Assembly: GCF_035918395.1 (NCBI RefSeq)
Contig: NZ_CP142362.1
Coordinates: 3,757,501-3,821,500 of the forward strand
DNA length: 64,000 nt
DNA from: Mycolicibacterium sp. ND9-15
GTDB lineage: Bacteria; Actinomycetota; Actinomycetes; Mycobacteriales; Mycobacteriaceae
Direction: 5' to 3'
In this document: positions 9,022-16,947 of the stretch, in pieces
How the letters are laid out: every line of letters begins with the position of its first letter
How positions within the stretch are numbered: the stretch's first letter is position 1
Translations under genes and position numbers: made by a program
Notes under the pieces: model-generated
Told to the model about the DNA's origin: nothing
Seen by the model: only the letters and a program-made list of their open reading frames with translations
Databases searched by the model: none

Positions 9022-9040
9022 CAGGAGAGGAACTCAATAA

Positions 9041-9793
9041 GTGGAGATCAAGGACGCCGTAGCCGTCGTCACCGGTGGTGCATCGGGCCTCGGCCTGGCC
9101 ACCACCAAGCGCCTGCTCGACAAGGGCGCGTCGGTCGTCGTCATCGACCTCAAGGGCGAAGACGCGGTCAAAGAACTCGGCGAGCGGGCCCAGTTCGTCG
9201 AGACCAACGTGACCGACCCCGACGCGGTCAGCGCGGCCCTCGACGCGGCCGAGAAAATGGGCCCGCTGCGCATCAACGTCAACTGCGCGGGCATCGGCAA
9301 CGCGGTCAAGACACTGAGCAAGGACGGCCCGTTCCCGCTCGACGGGTTCCGCAAGGTCGTCGAGGTCAATTTGATCGGCACCTTCAACGTGCTGCGCCTG
9401 AGCGCCGAGCGGATCGCCAAGACAGAACCCATCGACGGCGAGCGCGGCGTGATCATCAACACCGCCTCGGTCGCGGCGTTCGAGGGTCAGATCGGTCAGG
9501 CCGCCTACTCGGCGTCCAAGGGCGGCGTGGTCGGGATGACGCTGCCGATCGCCCGCGACCTGTCGCGTGAGTTCATCCGCGTCGTCACCATCGCGCCGGG
9601 ACTGTTCAAGACCCCGCTGCTGGGGTCGCTGCCCGAGGAGGCGCAGGCGTCGCTGGGCAAGCAGGTGCCGCATCCGGCCCGCCTCGGTGATCCCGACGAG
9701 TACGGCGCGCTGGCCGTGCACATCGTGGAGAACCCGATGCTCAACGGTGAGGTGATCCGCCTCGACGGCGCGATCCGGATGGCGCCCCGATGA
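9041..9793 (+). CDS. SDR family dehydrogenase, 3-hydroxyacyl-CoA (17-beta-HSD10) type
   Basis: A 250-residue classical short-chain dehydrogenase. The cofactor motif is VTGGASGLGLAT, followed by NCAGIG, the catalytic Ser in NTASVAAFEG, and YSASKGG, which supplies the catalytic Tyr and Lys. The C-terminal region resembles type 10 17-beta-HSD / 2-methyl-3-hydroxybutyryl-CoA dehydrogenases, which fits its place after mcr in branched acyl-CoA catabolism. GTG at 9041 has a strong AGGAGAGG site about 10 nt upstream. Confidence 0.92.
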   Translation: MEIKDAVAVVTGGASGLGLATTKRLLDKGASVVVIDLKGEDAVKELGERAQFVETNVTDPDAVSAALDAAEKMGPLRINVNCAGIGNAVKTLSKDGPFPLDGFRKVVEVNLIGTFNVLRLSAERIAKTEPIDGERGVIINTASVAAFEGQIGQAAYSASKGGVVGMTLPIARDLSREFIRVVTIAPGLFKTPLLGSLPEEAQASLGKQVPHPARLGDPDEYGALAVHIVENPMLNGEVIRLDGAIRMAPR

Positions 9794-9821
9794 GCGCTTG
9801 CGCGAAGAGAATTGAGCACAG

Positions 9822-10820
9822 ATGACGATTACGACGAAGTTCACCGAGACGTTCGGTATCGAGCACCCCATCGTGCAGGGTGGGATGCAATGGGTTGGCC
9901 GCGCGGAACTCGTTGCCGCGGTGGCGAACTCGGGTGCGCTGGGGTTCATCACCGCGCTCACCCAGCCGACGCCCGCCGACCTGGCCCGCGAGATCGCCAA
10001 GTGTCGTGAGCTGACCGACAAGCCGTTCGGGGTCAACCTGACGATCCTGCCGACGATCAACCCGCCGCCCTATGACGAGTACCGCCAGGTGATCGTCGAC
10101 GCCGGCATCAAGATCGTCGAGACCGCGGGCTCCAACCCGGCGCCGCACTTGCCGATGTTCCACGAGAACGGGATCAAGGTGCTGCACAAGTGCACCTCGG
10201 TGCGGCATGCGGTCAAGGCGCAGAGCCTCGGCGTCGACGGCATCAGCATCGACGGCTTCGAGTGCGCGGGCCATCCCGGCGAGGACGACATCCCCGGTCT
10301 GGTGCTGATCCCCGCCGCGGCGACCAAGATCGACATCCCGATGATCGCCTCCGGCGGCTTCGCCGACGGCCGTGGTCTGGTGGCCGCGCTGGCGCTGGGG
10401 GCCGACGGCATCAACATGGGCTCGCGGTTCATGTGCACCGTCGAGTCGGCGATCCACCAGAACGTCAAGGAAGCGATCGTCGCGGGCACCGAACTCGACA
10501 CCGAGCTGATCTTCCGGCCGCTGCGCAACACCGCCCGGGTGGCCAGCAACGCCGTCTCGCGTGAGGTTGTGGAGATCCTCGACCGGGGCGGTCAATTCGA
10601 GGACGTCAAGGACCTGGTCGCCGGCTCACGCGGGGTGAAGGTCTACGAGGTCGGCGACCTCGACGCCGGCATCTGGAGTGTGGGCACCGCGATGGGCCTG
10701 ATCAACGACATCCCGACGTGCGGTGAACTGGTCGCACGGATCGTCGACGAAGCCGTGGAAATCATCAGCGGCCGGCTCGGCGACATGATCGCGGACGAAG
10801 AAGAAGAGAACGTGGCTTAA
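9822..10820 (+). CDS. Nitronate monooxygenase / 2-nitropropane dioxygenase-like flavoenzyme
   Basis: A 332-residue FMN-binding TIM-barrel protein. Family landmarks are HPIVQGGMQWVG at the N-terminus, the GFEC(A)GHPGEDD segment, IPMIASGGFADGRG for phosphate binding, and ALGADGINMGSRFM. Members oxidise alkyl nitronates or act as enoyl reductase-like flavoproteins (FabK relatives). Its position behind mcr and the SDR suggests a part in acyl-CoA metabolism rather than nitronate detoxification, but this is inference. ATG at 9822 begins 28 nt after the SDR stop. Confidence 0.88.
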   Translation: MTITTKFTETFGIEHPIVQGGMQWVGRAELVAAVANSGALGFITALTQPTPADLAREIAKCRELTDKPFGVNLTILPTINPPPYDEYRQVIVDAGIKIVETAGSNPAPHLPMFHENGIKVLHKCTSVRHAVKAQSLGVDGISIDGFECAGHPGEDDIPGLVLIPAAATKIDIPMIASGGFADGRGLVAALALGADGINMGSRFMCTVESAIHQNVKEAIVAGTELDTELIFRPLRNTARVASNAVSREVVEILDRGGQFEDVKDLVAGSRGVKVYEVGDLDAGIWSVGTAMGLINDIPTCGELVARIVDEAVEIISGRLGDMIADEEEENVA

Positions 10821-10890
10821 GGACTTAGCGGGCGGACTCGACAAGAAAGCAACACGGAACCCGGCTCGGGCTGCGGCCGAACCGTCGGAG

Positions 10891-10919
10891 CGAATGCGCG
10901 ACCCCTCGGCGCGCGTTCG
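10891..10919. terminator. Candidate bidirectional terminator hairpin
   Basis: CGAATGCGCG (10891-10900) and CGCGCGTTCG (10910-10919) form a 10-bp stem with one G:T-type pair and a 9-nt loop. It lies between the nitronate monooxygenase gene and a small gene on the opposite strand. There is no T-run, as is usual for mycobacterial stem-loop terminators. Confidence 0.4.
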
Positions 10920-10920
10920 G

Positions 10921-11052
10921 TCAGACGGCGGTGCGCAGGGGGTGCTCGTCGTCGACCTGCTCCGAAGTGTCGCCTTCTACCAGGACGTCGCCGTGGTAGA
11001 GCGCATCGAAGTCGACCTTGATGACATCGGCACTGGTGTCGTCGATCCACAT
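10921..11052 (-). CDS. Small hypothetical acidic protein (43 aa)
   Basis: A 43-codon frame, starting MWIDDTSADVIKVDFDALYH and ending HPLRTAV. Codon third positions are almost all G or C, as in neighbouring genes, which argues for coding. The frame stays open for about 14 codons upstream without an ATG/GTG/TTG, so this could be the 3' remnant of a longer gene. It is strongly acidic and has no membrane segment or motif I recognise. Function unknown. Confidence 0.45.
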   Translation of the reverse strand: MWIDDTSADVIKVDFDALYHGDVLVEGDTSEQVDDEHPLRTAV

Positions 11053-11084
11053 GTACTCGACAGTAGGGTTCAGCTCTAAGGAAT

Positions 11085-11169
11085 CATTGAGTCACGATTC
11101 GGAATATCGTGGCAATATTACCGCCGGGTAGGGTCCCGGAATACCCGTCGGTAGCGATTTGCTGGGCGG
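11085..11169. other. Short intergenic stretch with small inverted repeats
   Basis: Between the 43-aa gene and the DoxX gene stop there is no open frame. CGGGTA (11125-11130) and TACCCG (11142-11147) could form a weak hairpin after the DoxX gene. Nothing else was recognised. Confidence 0.35.
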
Positions 11170-11562
11170 CTAACTCGGCGCGGTGAAGTGGATCGGGTCC
11201 GTCCCGAGCAGCGCCACCCAGGTCAGGATCGCGGCGGCGAATGCCGCGACGAGCAGGCCGACGGCGATGCGCGTCCGCCAGACCGTTCGGCCCAGCACCT
11301 TCGCGTCGAGCGAGTAAGCGCCGGCGCCGGTGAACAACAGCGCGGTGGCTCCGATGCCGATCAGGAACGGCGCATTGAACGGCTCGGACCAGAACGCCGA
11401 GGCCGACACGTTGACCGCCCAGGCATCGACCATCGCCGCGATCACCGCGAAAGACGCGAACGGCGTCAGCGCGCCGAAGATCAAGCCGAGACCGCCGAGC
11501 GTCTCGGCCGAGGTCACCATGGCCGCGGCCAGGCCGGGCAGGCGCCACCCCGCGGACTCCAT
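11170..11562 (-). CDS. DoxX family membrane protein (start unresolved)
   Basis: From the first in-frame ATG (11562) this gives 130 residues with three to four hydrophobic helices, including AAAMVTSAETLGGLGLIFGA, typical of DoxX/MauE small membrane proteins linked to quinol or redox processes. The same frame stays open for 35 more codons, up to a TAA at 11668-11670. That stretch encodes a convincing first helix (NALLILRIGVGAAILQAGLI) but holds no ATG, GTG or TTG. Either a rare CTG/ATC start is used or a base is missing near the 5' end. It is divergent from mmpL13. Confidence 0.7.
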   Translation of the reverse strand: MESAGWRLPGLAAAMVTSAETLGGLGLIFGALTPFASFAVIAAMVDAWAVNVSASAFWSEPFNAPFLIGIGATALLFTGAGAYSLDAKVLGRTVWRTRIAVGLLVAAFAAAILTWVALLGTDPIHFTAPS

Positions 11563-11687
11563 GAAGCCGACCGCGGTGCCGAAGTCGAGGGCTTTGATCA
11601 GGCCGGCCTGCAGTATCGCGGCGCCGACTCCGATCCGCAGGATGAGGAGTGCATTGACGCCACTGACTTACCGTTGTTAAGTTAGCG

Positions 11688-11701
11688 GCGTTAGTCCAAC
11701 G
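11688..11701. promoter_or_regulatory. 14-bp element shared with the mcr leader
   Basis: GCGTTAGTCCAACG is identical to 7903-7916 in front of mcr. Here it ends 19 nt before the mmpL13 GTG; in front of mcr it ends 13 nt before the ATG. The CGTT/AACG ends make it an imperfect palindrome, consistent with a repressor half-site pair. A TetR-type gene is translationally coupled to mmpL13 and is the obvious candidate regulator. Confidence 0.5.
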
Positions 11702-11720
11702 GGGACCGAGAGGGTGCGGC

Positions 11721-14003
11721 GTGCTGCAACGAATCGCAAATCTGGCTATCGCAGCGCCTCGGCGCATCATCGCGATCGCGGTCCTGGTGATGGTGGCGTG
11801 CGGAATCTTCGGGATTCCCGTCGCCAAGCACTTGTCCGCCGGCGGCTTTCAGGACCCGACGTCGGAGTCGGCGAAGGCCACCGAGCTATTGGTGGACAGG
11901 TTCGGCCAGGGGGATATGGAGTTCATCGTCAGTGTGCGCTCCGACGACGGTGCGCGGAGCGCGAAGGCCCGTGCCGTCGGGGAGGAGATCGCGGCCGAAC
12001 TGCGGACCGCTCCGTTCGTCGTCGGAGTCAGTTCGTTGTGGACCGCGCCGCCGACGGCCGCTCCCGCGATGATCAGTGCGGATGGCAAGACGGGGTTGAT
12101 CGTCGCCGGAATCACCGGCGGCGAGAGTGGCGCGCAAAAGCACGCGAAAGAACTCGCCGAGCGACTCGTGCACGACCGCGACGGCGTCGCCGTGCGCGCC
12201 GGCGGCGAGGCCATGATCTATGTGCAGATCAACGGGCAGAGCGAAAAAGACCTCCTGAGGATGGAAGCGATCGCGATCCCGTTGTGTTTCGTGGCACTGG
12301 TCTGGGTGTTCGGAGGACTGCTCGCCGCCGCGTTGCCGCTGGCCATCGGTGGCTTCGCAATCCTGGGTTCGATGGCGGTGCTGCGAGCGGTCACCTATGT
12401 CACCGACGTGTCGATCTTCGCGATGAACCTCTCCGTCGCAATGGGTTTGGCGCTCGCCATCGACTACACGCTGTTGATCATCAGCAGGTACCGCGACGAG
12501 GTCGCTGACGGGGTGGACCGAGAGAGCGCGCTGGTTCGTACCATGGTGACGGCAGGGCGCACGGTCTTGTTCTCGGCGATGACGGTCGCGCTGTCCATGG
12601 CCGCAATGGTGCTCTTCCCGATGTACTTCCTGAAGTCGTTCGCCTACGCGGGAATCGCGGTGGTGACATTCGCGGCGACCGCAGCGGTGTTGGTCGCGCC
12701 CGCGGCGATCGTGCTGCTCGGTGACCGGTTGGACTCACTCGACGTGCGACGGTTCTTCCGTCGGCTCTTGGGCAGGCCAGAGCCGGTGCGCAAGCCCGTC
12801 GAGCAGACGTTCTGGTACCGCTGCACGGAATATGTGATCCGACGGGCGGTTCCGATCGGGCTCGCGATCGTCGCGTTGCTGCTGGTGCTCGGTGCGCCGT
12901 TCCTCAGTGCTCGGTGGGGCTTCCCCGACGACCGGGTGCTGCCCGCGTCCGCGTCGTCACGACAGGTCGGTGACGACCTGCGCAACAACTTCGCCGTCGA
13001 CTCCGCGCGTAATGTCACGGTCGTCATACCCGACACCCACGGGACCACGCCCGCGGTTCTGGACCGCTACGCCGCGAACCTGTCGCGGGTTGCCGACGTG
13101 TCATCGGTGTCCGCCCCCGGCGGGACGTTCGTCGACGGCAGACCGGTCGGCCCGCCGTCGACCGCGACCGGCGTCAAGGACGGCAGCGCGTTTCTCACGA
13201 TCGCCAGCGACGCGCCGCTGTTCAGCGAAGCCTCCGAGGCGCAACTCGACCGGTTACACGCGGTGAGCACTCCCGCCGACGTTCCCGTTCTGATCACCGG
13301 GGTCGCGCAGGTCAACCGGGACAGTGCCTCGGCGATCACCTCGCGGCTTCCGCTGGTGCTCGGGGTGATCGCCGTGATCACCTTCGTGCTGCTGTTCCTG
13401 CTCACCGGAAGCGTGGTGCTGCCACTGAAGGCGTTGGTGCTCAACGTCTTATCGCTGACGGCGGCGTTCGGGGCACTGGTGTGGATCTTCCAGGAGGGCC
13501 ACCTCGGCGCACTGGGCACCACACCGACCGGGACGTTGGTGGCGAACATGCCGGTGTTGTTGTTCTGCATCGCGTTCGGGTTGTCGATGGACTACGAGGT
13601 CTTCCTGGTGTCGCGGATCCGCGAGTTCTGGCTGCAGTCAGGAAACGGCGGGGAGGCATCTGCTCGCGTACGCAATGACGAGAGCGTGGCGCTCGGCCTG
13701 GCCAAGACGGGCCGCGTCGTCACGGCTGCGGCGCTGCTCATGTCGATCTCGTTCGCGGCGCTGATCGCCGCCGAGGTGGCGTTCATGCGCATGTTCGGCG
13801 TCGGGTTGACCCTCGCGGTGCTCGTCGATGCCACACTGGTGCGCATGGCGTTGGTGCCCGCGTTCATGCATCTGCTCGGCCGCTGGAACTGGTGGGCGCC
13901 AAAGCCGTTGGTCAAACTGCACGCACGAATCGGCTTCAGCGAGTCCGGCGAATCCTCACGGGCAGCCGGAGAAAGATCGACCGAGCCCGCGGGGACCCGA
14001 TGA
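11721..14003 (+). CDS. mmpL13: MmpL family RND transporter, MmpL13-like, intact
   Basis: A 760-residue RND-superfamily lipid exporter. The N-terminal helix is followed by a periplasmic loop, then a first helix bundle with MGLALAIDYTLLIISRYRDE; a second bundle carries the equivalent FGLSMDYEVFLVSRIREFW. The Asp-Tyr pairs (IDYT, MDYE) are the proton-relay residues of MmpL proteins. By position after mcr and the SDR it corresponds to M. tuberculosis mmpL13a/13b, which is split there; here the frame is continuous. It probably exports a lipid to the outer envelope. A TetR gene overlaps its stop (ATGA). Confidence 0.9.
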   Translation: MLQRIANLAIAAPRRIIAIAVLVMVACGIFGIPVAKHLSAGGFQDPTSESAKATELLVDRFGQGDMEFIVSVRSDDGARSAKARAVGEEIAAELRTAPFVVGVSSLWTAPPTAAPAMISADGKTGLIVAGITGGESGAQKHAKELAERLVHDRDGVAVRAGGEAMIYVQINGQSEKDLLRMEAIAIPLCFVALVWVFGGLLAAALPLAIGGFAILGSMAVLRAVTYVTDVSIFAMNLSVAMGLALAIDYTLLIISRYRDEVADGVDRESALVRTMVTAGRTVLFSAMTVALSMAAMVLFPMYFLKSFAYAGIAVVTFAATAAVLVAPAAIVLLGDRLDSLDVRRFFRRLLGRPEPVRKPVEQTFWYRCTEYVIRRAVPIGLAIVALLLVLGAPFLSARWGFPDDRVLPASASSRQVGDDLRNNFAVDSARNVTVVIPDTHGTTPAVLDRYAANLSRVADVSSVSAPGGTFVDGRPVGPPSTATGVKDGSAFLTIASDAPLFSEASEAQLDRLHAVSTPADVPVLITGVAQVNRDSASAITSRLPLVLGVIAVITFVLLFLLTGSVVLPLKALVLNVLSLTAAFGALVWIFQEGHLGALGTTPTGTLVANMPVLLFCIAFGLSMDYEVFLVSRIREFWLQSGNGGEASARVRNDESVALGLAKTGRVVTAAALLMSISFAALIAAEVAFMRMFGVGLTLAVLVDATLVRMALVPAFMHLLGRWNWWAPKPLVKLHARIGFSESGESSRAAGERSTEPAGTR

Positions 14004-14680
14004 AACGACGACGTGCGCCGCGGGGGTCCGGCGAACAGTTGCGCGAGGAGATTCTCGACGCGGCGACAGACTTGCTGCTTGAGACCGGCCATGTGAAGGA
14101 GGTGTCGATCCGGTCCGTGGCACAGCGCGTCGGGGTCACGCCGCCGTCGATCTATCTGCACTTCGCCGACAAGGACGCCCTGCTCGACGCGGTGTGCGCA
14201 CGGTACTTCGAGAAACTCGACGAGGAGATGCAAAGTGTGGCGGCGAGGCAGCCGTCGACCATCGAGGTCCTGCGAGCCCAGGGTCTGGAGTACGTCCGGT
14301 TCGCGATGAAAACTCCTGAGCTGTACCGCGTTGCCACGATGGGGGAGAGTCGCCCGGGCAGCGACATGGATATGGCGTTGAACAGCTCGGCGTTCGTGCA
14401 CCTGCGCGCCACGGTCGAGAAGCTGATGGCGGAGGGCATCTATCCGCCGGGCGACTCGACGGCGACAGCGCTAGAGTTGATGACCGTCGCGCACGGGGTG
14501 GCCGCCATGCTGATCTCCAAGCCGTATCTGCCGTGGGGCGATATGGAAGACTTCGCCGACCGCGTACTGACCGCGGTGTGTCTCGGGCACATCACGAAGG
14601 GTGCGGTCGACCCGGACGCGCCGCCGCCGGAAACCGTCGCTCAATTGAAGGGACTACTCAATGTCGAACACGGTCGATAA
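14000..14680 (+). CDS. TetR/AcrR family transcriptional regulator
   Basis: A 226-residue regulator. The N-terminal TetR helix-turn-helix covers about residues 15-60 (EILDAATDLLLETGH ... SIRSVAQRVGVTPPSIYLHF ... KDALLDAV). The rest is a helical TetR_C-type ligand/dimer domain including LYRVATMGE. ATG at 14000 overlaps the mmpL13 stop, and the methyltransferase gene starts inside its 3' end, so the three are one operon. It most likely represses mmpL13 and itself in response to a lipid or CoA ester; the repeated 14-mer upstream is a candidate operator. Confidence 0.9.
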   Translation: MKRRRAPRGSGEQLREEILDAATDLLLETGHVKEVSIRSVAQRVGVTPPSIYLHFADKDALLDAVCARYFEKLDEEMQSVAARQPSTIEVLRAQGLEYVRFAMKTPELYRVATMGESRPGSDMDMALNSSAFVHLRATVEKLMAEGIYPPGDSTATALELMTVAHGVAAMLISKPYLPWGDMEDFADRVLTAVCLGHITKGAVDPDAPPPETVAQLKGLLNVEHGR

Positions 14681-15299
14681 CCCGTTTTTCGCGAGGCTGT
14701 GGACGGTGATGTCCACGCACGAGACCGATGCCATCCGGCGCCTGCGAAGGGAGAACCTCGCAGGCCTGTCCGGCCGGATACTGGAGGTCGGTGCGGGCAC
14801 CGGGACGAATTTCGAGTTTTATCCCGACACGGTGACCGAGGTGGTGGCCGTCGAACCGGAGCGCCTCCTCGCCGGACACGCCCAGCGGGCCGCGGCGGCC
14901 GCGCCTGTCCCGGTCACCGTGAGCACCGGCACGGTCGAGCAGTTCCTGGCGGCCGGTAATGAGCCGTTCGACGCCGTGGTCTGCTCACTGGTGCTGTGTT
15001 CGATCGAAAATCCAAATCTCGTTCTGCAACAGCTACATTCGTTGCTACGTCCGGGTGGTGAACTCCGCTACCTCGAGCACATCGCCAGCGCCGGCGGCCG
15101 GGCGCGCCTGCAGAAGATCGCCGATGCGACGGTGTGGCCGCGGCTGTTCGGAAACTGCCACACTCACCGCAACACCGAGGACAGCATCGTCGGCGCGGGT
15201 TTCGCGGTGTCCGGCGCTCGGCGGGAATGGACAATGCCGCGATGGCTGCCGCTGCCAGTCGCCGAATTCGCGATCGGACGTGCGGTCAAGCCCGTGTGA
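14661..15299 (+). CDS. Class I SAM-dependent methyltransferase
   Basis: A 212-residue Rossmann-fold methyltransferase of the UbiE/methyltransferase-11 kind. Motif I is ILEVGAGTGTNFEFY, the acidic end of beta-2 is VVAVEPE, and motif II is DAVVCSLVLCSI. The later LRPGGELRYLEHI loop is also typical, and the GNCHTHRNT region near 165-175 resembles thiopurine/small-molecule methyltransferases. It overlaps the TetR gene by 20 nt, so it is co-translated with the MmpL13 operon and may modify the exported lipid or its precursor. The gene order matches M. tuberculosis Rv1145-Rv1147 from memory. Confidence 0.88.
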   Translation: MSNTVDNPFFARLWTVMSTHETDAIRRLRRENLAGLSGRILEVGAGTGTNFEFYPDTVTEVVAVEPERLLAGHAQRAAAAAPVPVTVSTGTVEQFLAAGNEPFDAVVCSLVLCSIENPNLVLQQLHSLLRPGGELRYLEHIASAGGRARLQKIADATVWPRLFGNCHTHRNTEDSIVGAGFAVSGARREWTMPRWLPLPVAEFAIGRAVKPV

Positions 15300-15315
15300 T
15301 TTGTGCCGAAGGTGG

Positions 15316-15549
15316 CTACGATCGCCGACGACCAGGCACGCCGCTTCCCATCCCGAACGGAAGCTGGGGTTGGTTCGCGGGGGGTGCCACCGTTCCCGGC
15401 CTCGTCTTGATCGACACGCTGCCGTTGGTCTGGCAGATGGACTTGGTATCCGTAGTCTGGCAGGTCGGTCGCGCATCGGCGGTTGGAGCCGAAATACCGG
15501 TTATCACAACCAAACTCACCATCAGCAGTGCTGGGTTAATGCGACGCAT
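15316..15549 (-). CDS. Small secreted protein (77 aa)
   Basis: The protein opens with a clear Sec signal peptide: MRRINPA, a hydrophobic core LLMVSLVVITGI, and a cleavage site after SAPTADA. The mature part is about 50 residues with two Cys (PTCQTTDTKSICQT), so a disulfide is possible, followed by a Pro/Gly-rich tail. GGGAAGGA lies just upstream of the ATG. It ends close to the convergent methyltransferase gene. I do not recognise a family beyond small mycobacterial exported proteins. Confidence 0.72.
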   Translation of the reverse strand: MRRINPALLMVSLVVITGISAPTADARPTCQTTDTKSICQTNGSVSIKTRPGTVAPPANQPQLPFGMGSGVPGRRRS

Positions 15550-15628
15550 TACTATGTCCTTCCCCTTGGGGGTACTACCGCGATAGCGAAATGGTCATGC
15601 GCCGCACGACCTGACATCCGGTCAGCCA

Positions 15629-16060
15629 TCAGGGGCAGGCCGATATGACAACCGAAGCGGACGGATCCAGTGGCGTGTTGTGGGCCGCCGCCCGATTGAA
15701 CGCGTCCGCACGCGCAGCCTCGACAGTCGCTCCGGCGCCGCCGGCCACTACATCGCTGATGTCATCAGCGACGGATACGATGCACAGATTATCGTTGGTG
15801 ACCTCGTCGCTGGTGCACTCGACGCCACCGGCGCTCTGGCATTGCGCGACCACGGCGGCCGAGGCCTCCTCGTTGGTGTCGCCCGTCGCGGTGAAACCCA
15901 CCAGGGCGCCATCGAACAGCCCGGTACCGACAGCCGCGGAGATGTCCTCGGGGTCCTCGACCACTCCACCCGGGCCGCCCGCCCAAGCGGTGCCAGCCGT
16001 GATTCCCGCGCCGATAAGGCCCGCAGCCGCGATCACCGAAACCAAACGGGTATTGACCAT
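15629..16060 (-). CDS. Secreted DUF4189-like protein
   Basis: A 143-residue exported protein. The start ATG at 16060 gives MVNTRLVSVIAAAGLIGAGI and a predicted cleavage near TAWA-GG; GAGGGA sits 5 nt upstream of this ATG. The mature part contains GALVGFTATGDTNEEASAAV, followed by QCQSAGGVECTSDEV, a pattern of two nearby Cys plus alternating small residues resembling DUF4189 repeats. DUF4189 proteins are small periplasmic or secreted proteins of unknown role. It stands alone, followed by 78 bp before the 77-aa gene in the same direction. Confidence 0.75.
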   Translation of the reverse strand: MVNTRLVSVIAAAGLIGAGITAGTAWAGGPGGVVEDPEDISAAVGTGLFDGALVGFTATGDTNEEASAAVVAQCQSAGGVECTSDEVTNDNLCIVSVADDISDVVAGGAGATVEAARADAFNRAAAHNTPLDPSASVVISACP

Positions 16061-16081
16061 TGCGGTCCCTCTCGTCAACAA

Positions 16082-16197
16082 AGTTTAGAGGGAGGATATT
16101 ACAGCGCGCTGATCTTGACACTTCGACAACGACGGATTTGATCTTCTCCGCCGGTTGGTCCCCGGGTGGGGCGATCCTGACGTTGAGCAGATCCCGG
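16082..16197. other. Intergenic stretch without recognised feature
   Basis: About 116 bp between the cobB stop and the start of the DUF4189 gene. No open frame with coding character or strong hairpin was seen; it should hold the promoter of the DUF4189 gene. Confidence 0.3.
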
Positions 16198-16911
16198 CTA
16201 GCCGAGCAGGGCGGGCAGGCGCTGTAGCAGGTTGGGCAGTGCGCCCGCTGCAGTCTCCCGCAGCGATACCGTCGCGGCGTCGGACAGCGGTGTGCGTTCC
16301 GGGTTCACCTCGATCACGACGGCGCCGTTGGCGAGTGCGATGTCGGGCAGGCCCGCGGCGGGGTAGACGATCGAGGAGGTACCGACCACGATCACGAGGT
16401 CGGCGTCGCTGACCGCCTCGACCGACCGTTGCCATGCATCCTCGGGCAGCGCCTCGCCGAACCAGACCACGTTGGGCCGGATGAGTCCGCCGCATACGCA
16501 GCGCGGCGGGTCGACGGTCTCCACCGGCTCCGGCATGGCCGGTAGATCACCGCCGAAGACCGCGTGGCAACGATCGCAGCGGAATTCGAACAGGCTGCCG
16601 TGCAGGTGGTAGACGTTCCTGCTGCCCGCGCGCTCATGCAGGTCGTCGACGTTCTGGGTGACGACGTGCACGTCGGCGTAGTCCTGCCAGGCCGCGATGG
16701 CCCGGTGGCCGTTGTTGGGTTGCACCGAGCCCATCATGTAGTGCCGCCACAGATACCAGGCCCACACTTTCTCGGGGTTTGCTCGCCACCCCTCCGAACT
16801 GGAGATTTCGTAAGGGTCGACTTTCGCCCACAGCCCGGTTTCGGCGTCGCGGAACGTCGGGACCCCGCTTTCGGCCGAGATGCCCGCACCGCTGAGGACC
16901 GTTACCTTCAC
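16198..16911 (-). CDS. cobB: NAD-dependent protein deacylase (sirtuin)
   Basis: A 237-residue class III sirtuin of the SIRT5/CobB type. NAD-binding motifs are LSGAGISAESGVPTFRD and TQNVDDLHERAG; the catalytic His is in VYHLHGSLFEF. Zinc is bound by two Cys pairs, CDRCHAVF and CVCGGLIRP. The WAWYLWRHYM segment contains the Tyr-x-x-Arg pair that selects acidic acyl groups, so it should remove succinyl or malonyl groups as well as acetyl. It is divergent from a GntR regulator. The GTG start with TAGTTT 6 nt upstream suggests a leaderless transcript. Confidence 0.94.
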   Translation of the reverse strand: MKVTVLSGAGISAESGVPTFRDAETGLWAKVDPYEISSSEGWRANPEKVWAWYLWRHYMMGSVQPNNGHRAIAAWQDYADVHVVTQNVDDLHERAGSRNVYHLHGSLFEFRCDRCHAVFGGDLPAMPEPVETVDPPRCVCGGLIRPNVVWFGEALPEDAWQRSVEAVSDADLVIVVGTSSIVYPAAGLPDIALANGAVVIEVNPERTPLSDAATVSLRETAAGALPNLLQRLPALLG

Positions 16912-16917
16912 ACGACC

Positions 16918-16923
16918 AAACTA
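16918..16923 (-). promoter_or_regulatory. Predicted -10 box for leaderless cobB
   Basis: TAGTTT on the minus strand, followed by 6 nt and the GTG of cobB. This matches the TANNNT plus 6-8 nt plus start codon arrangement of leaderless mycobacterial mRNAs. No ribosome-binding site is present. Confidence 0.5.
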
Positions 16924-16947
16924 GCCGGTGTGGGCAATACTGGGCAC

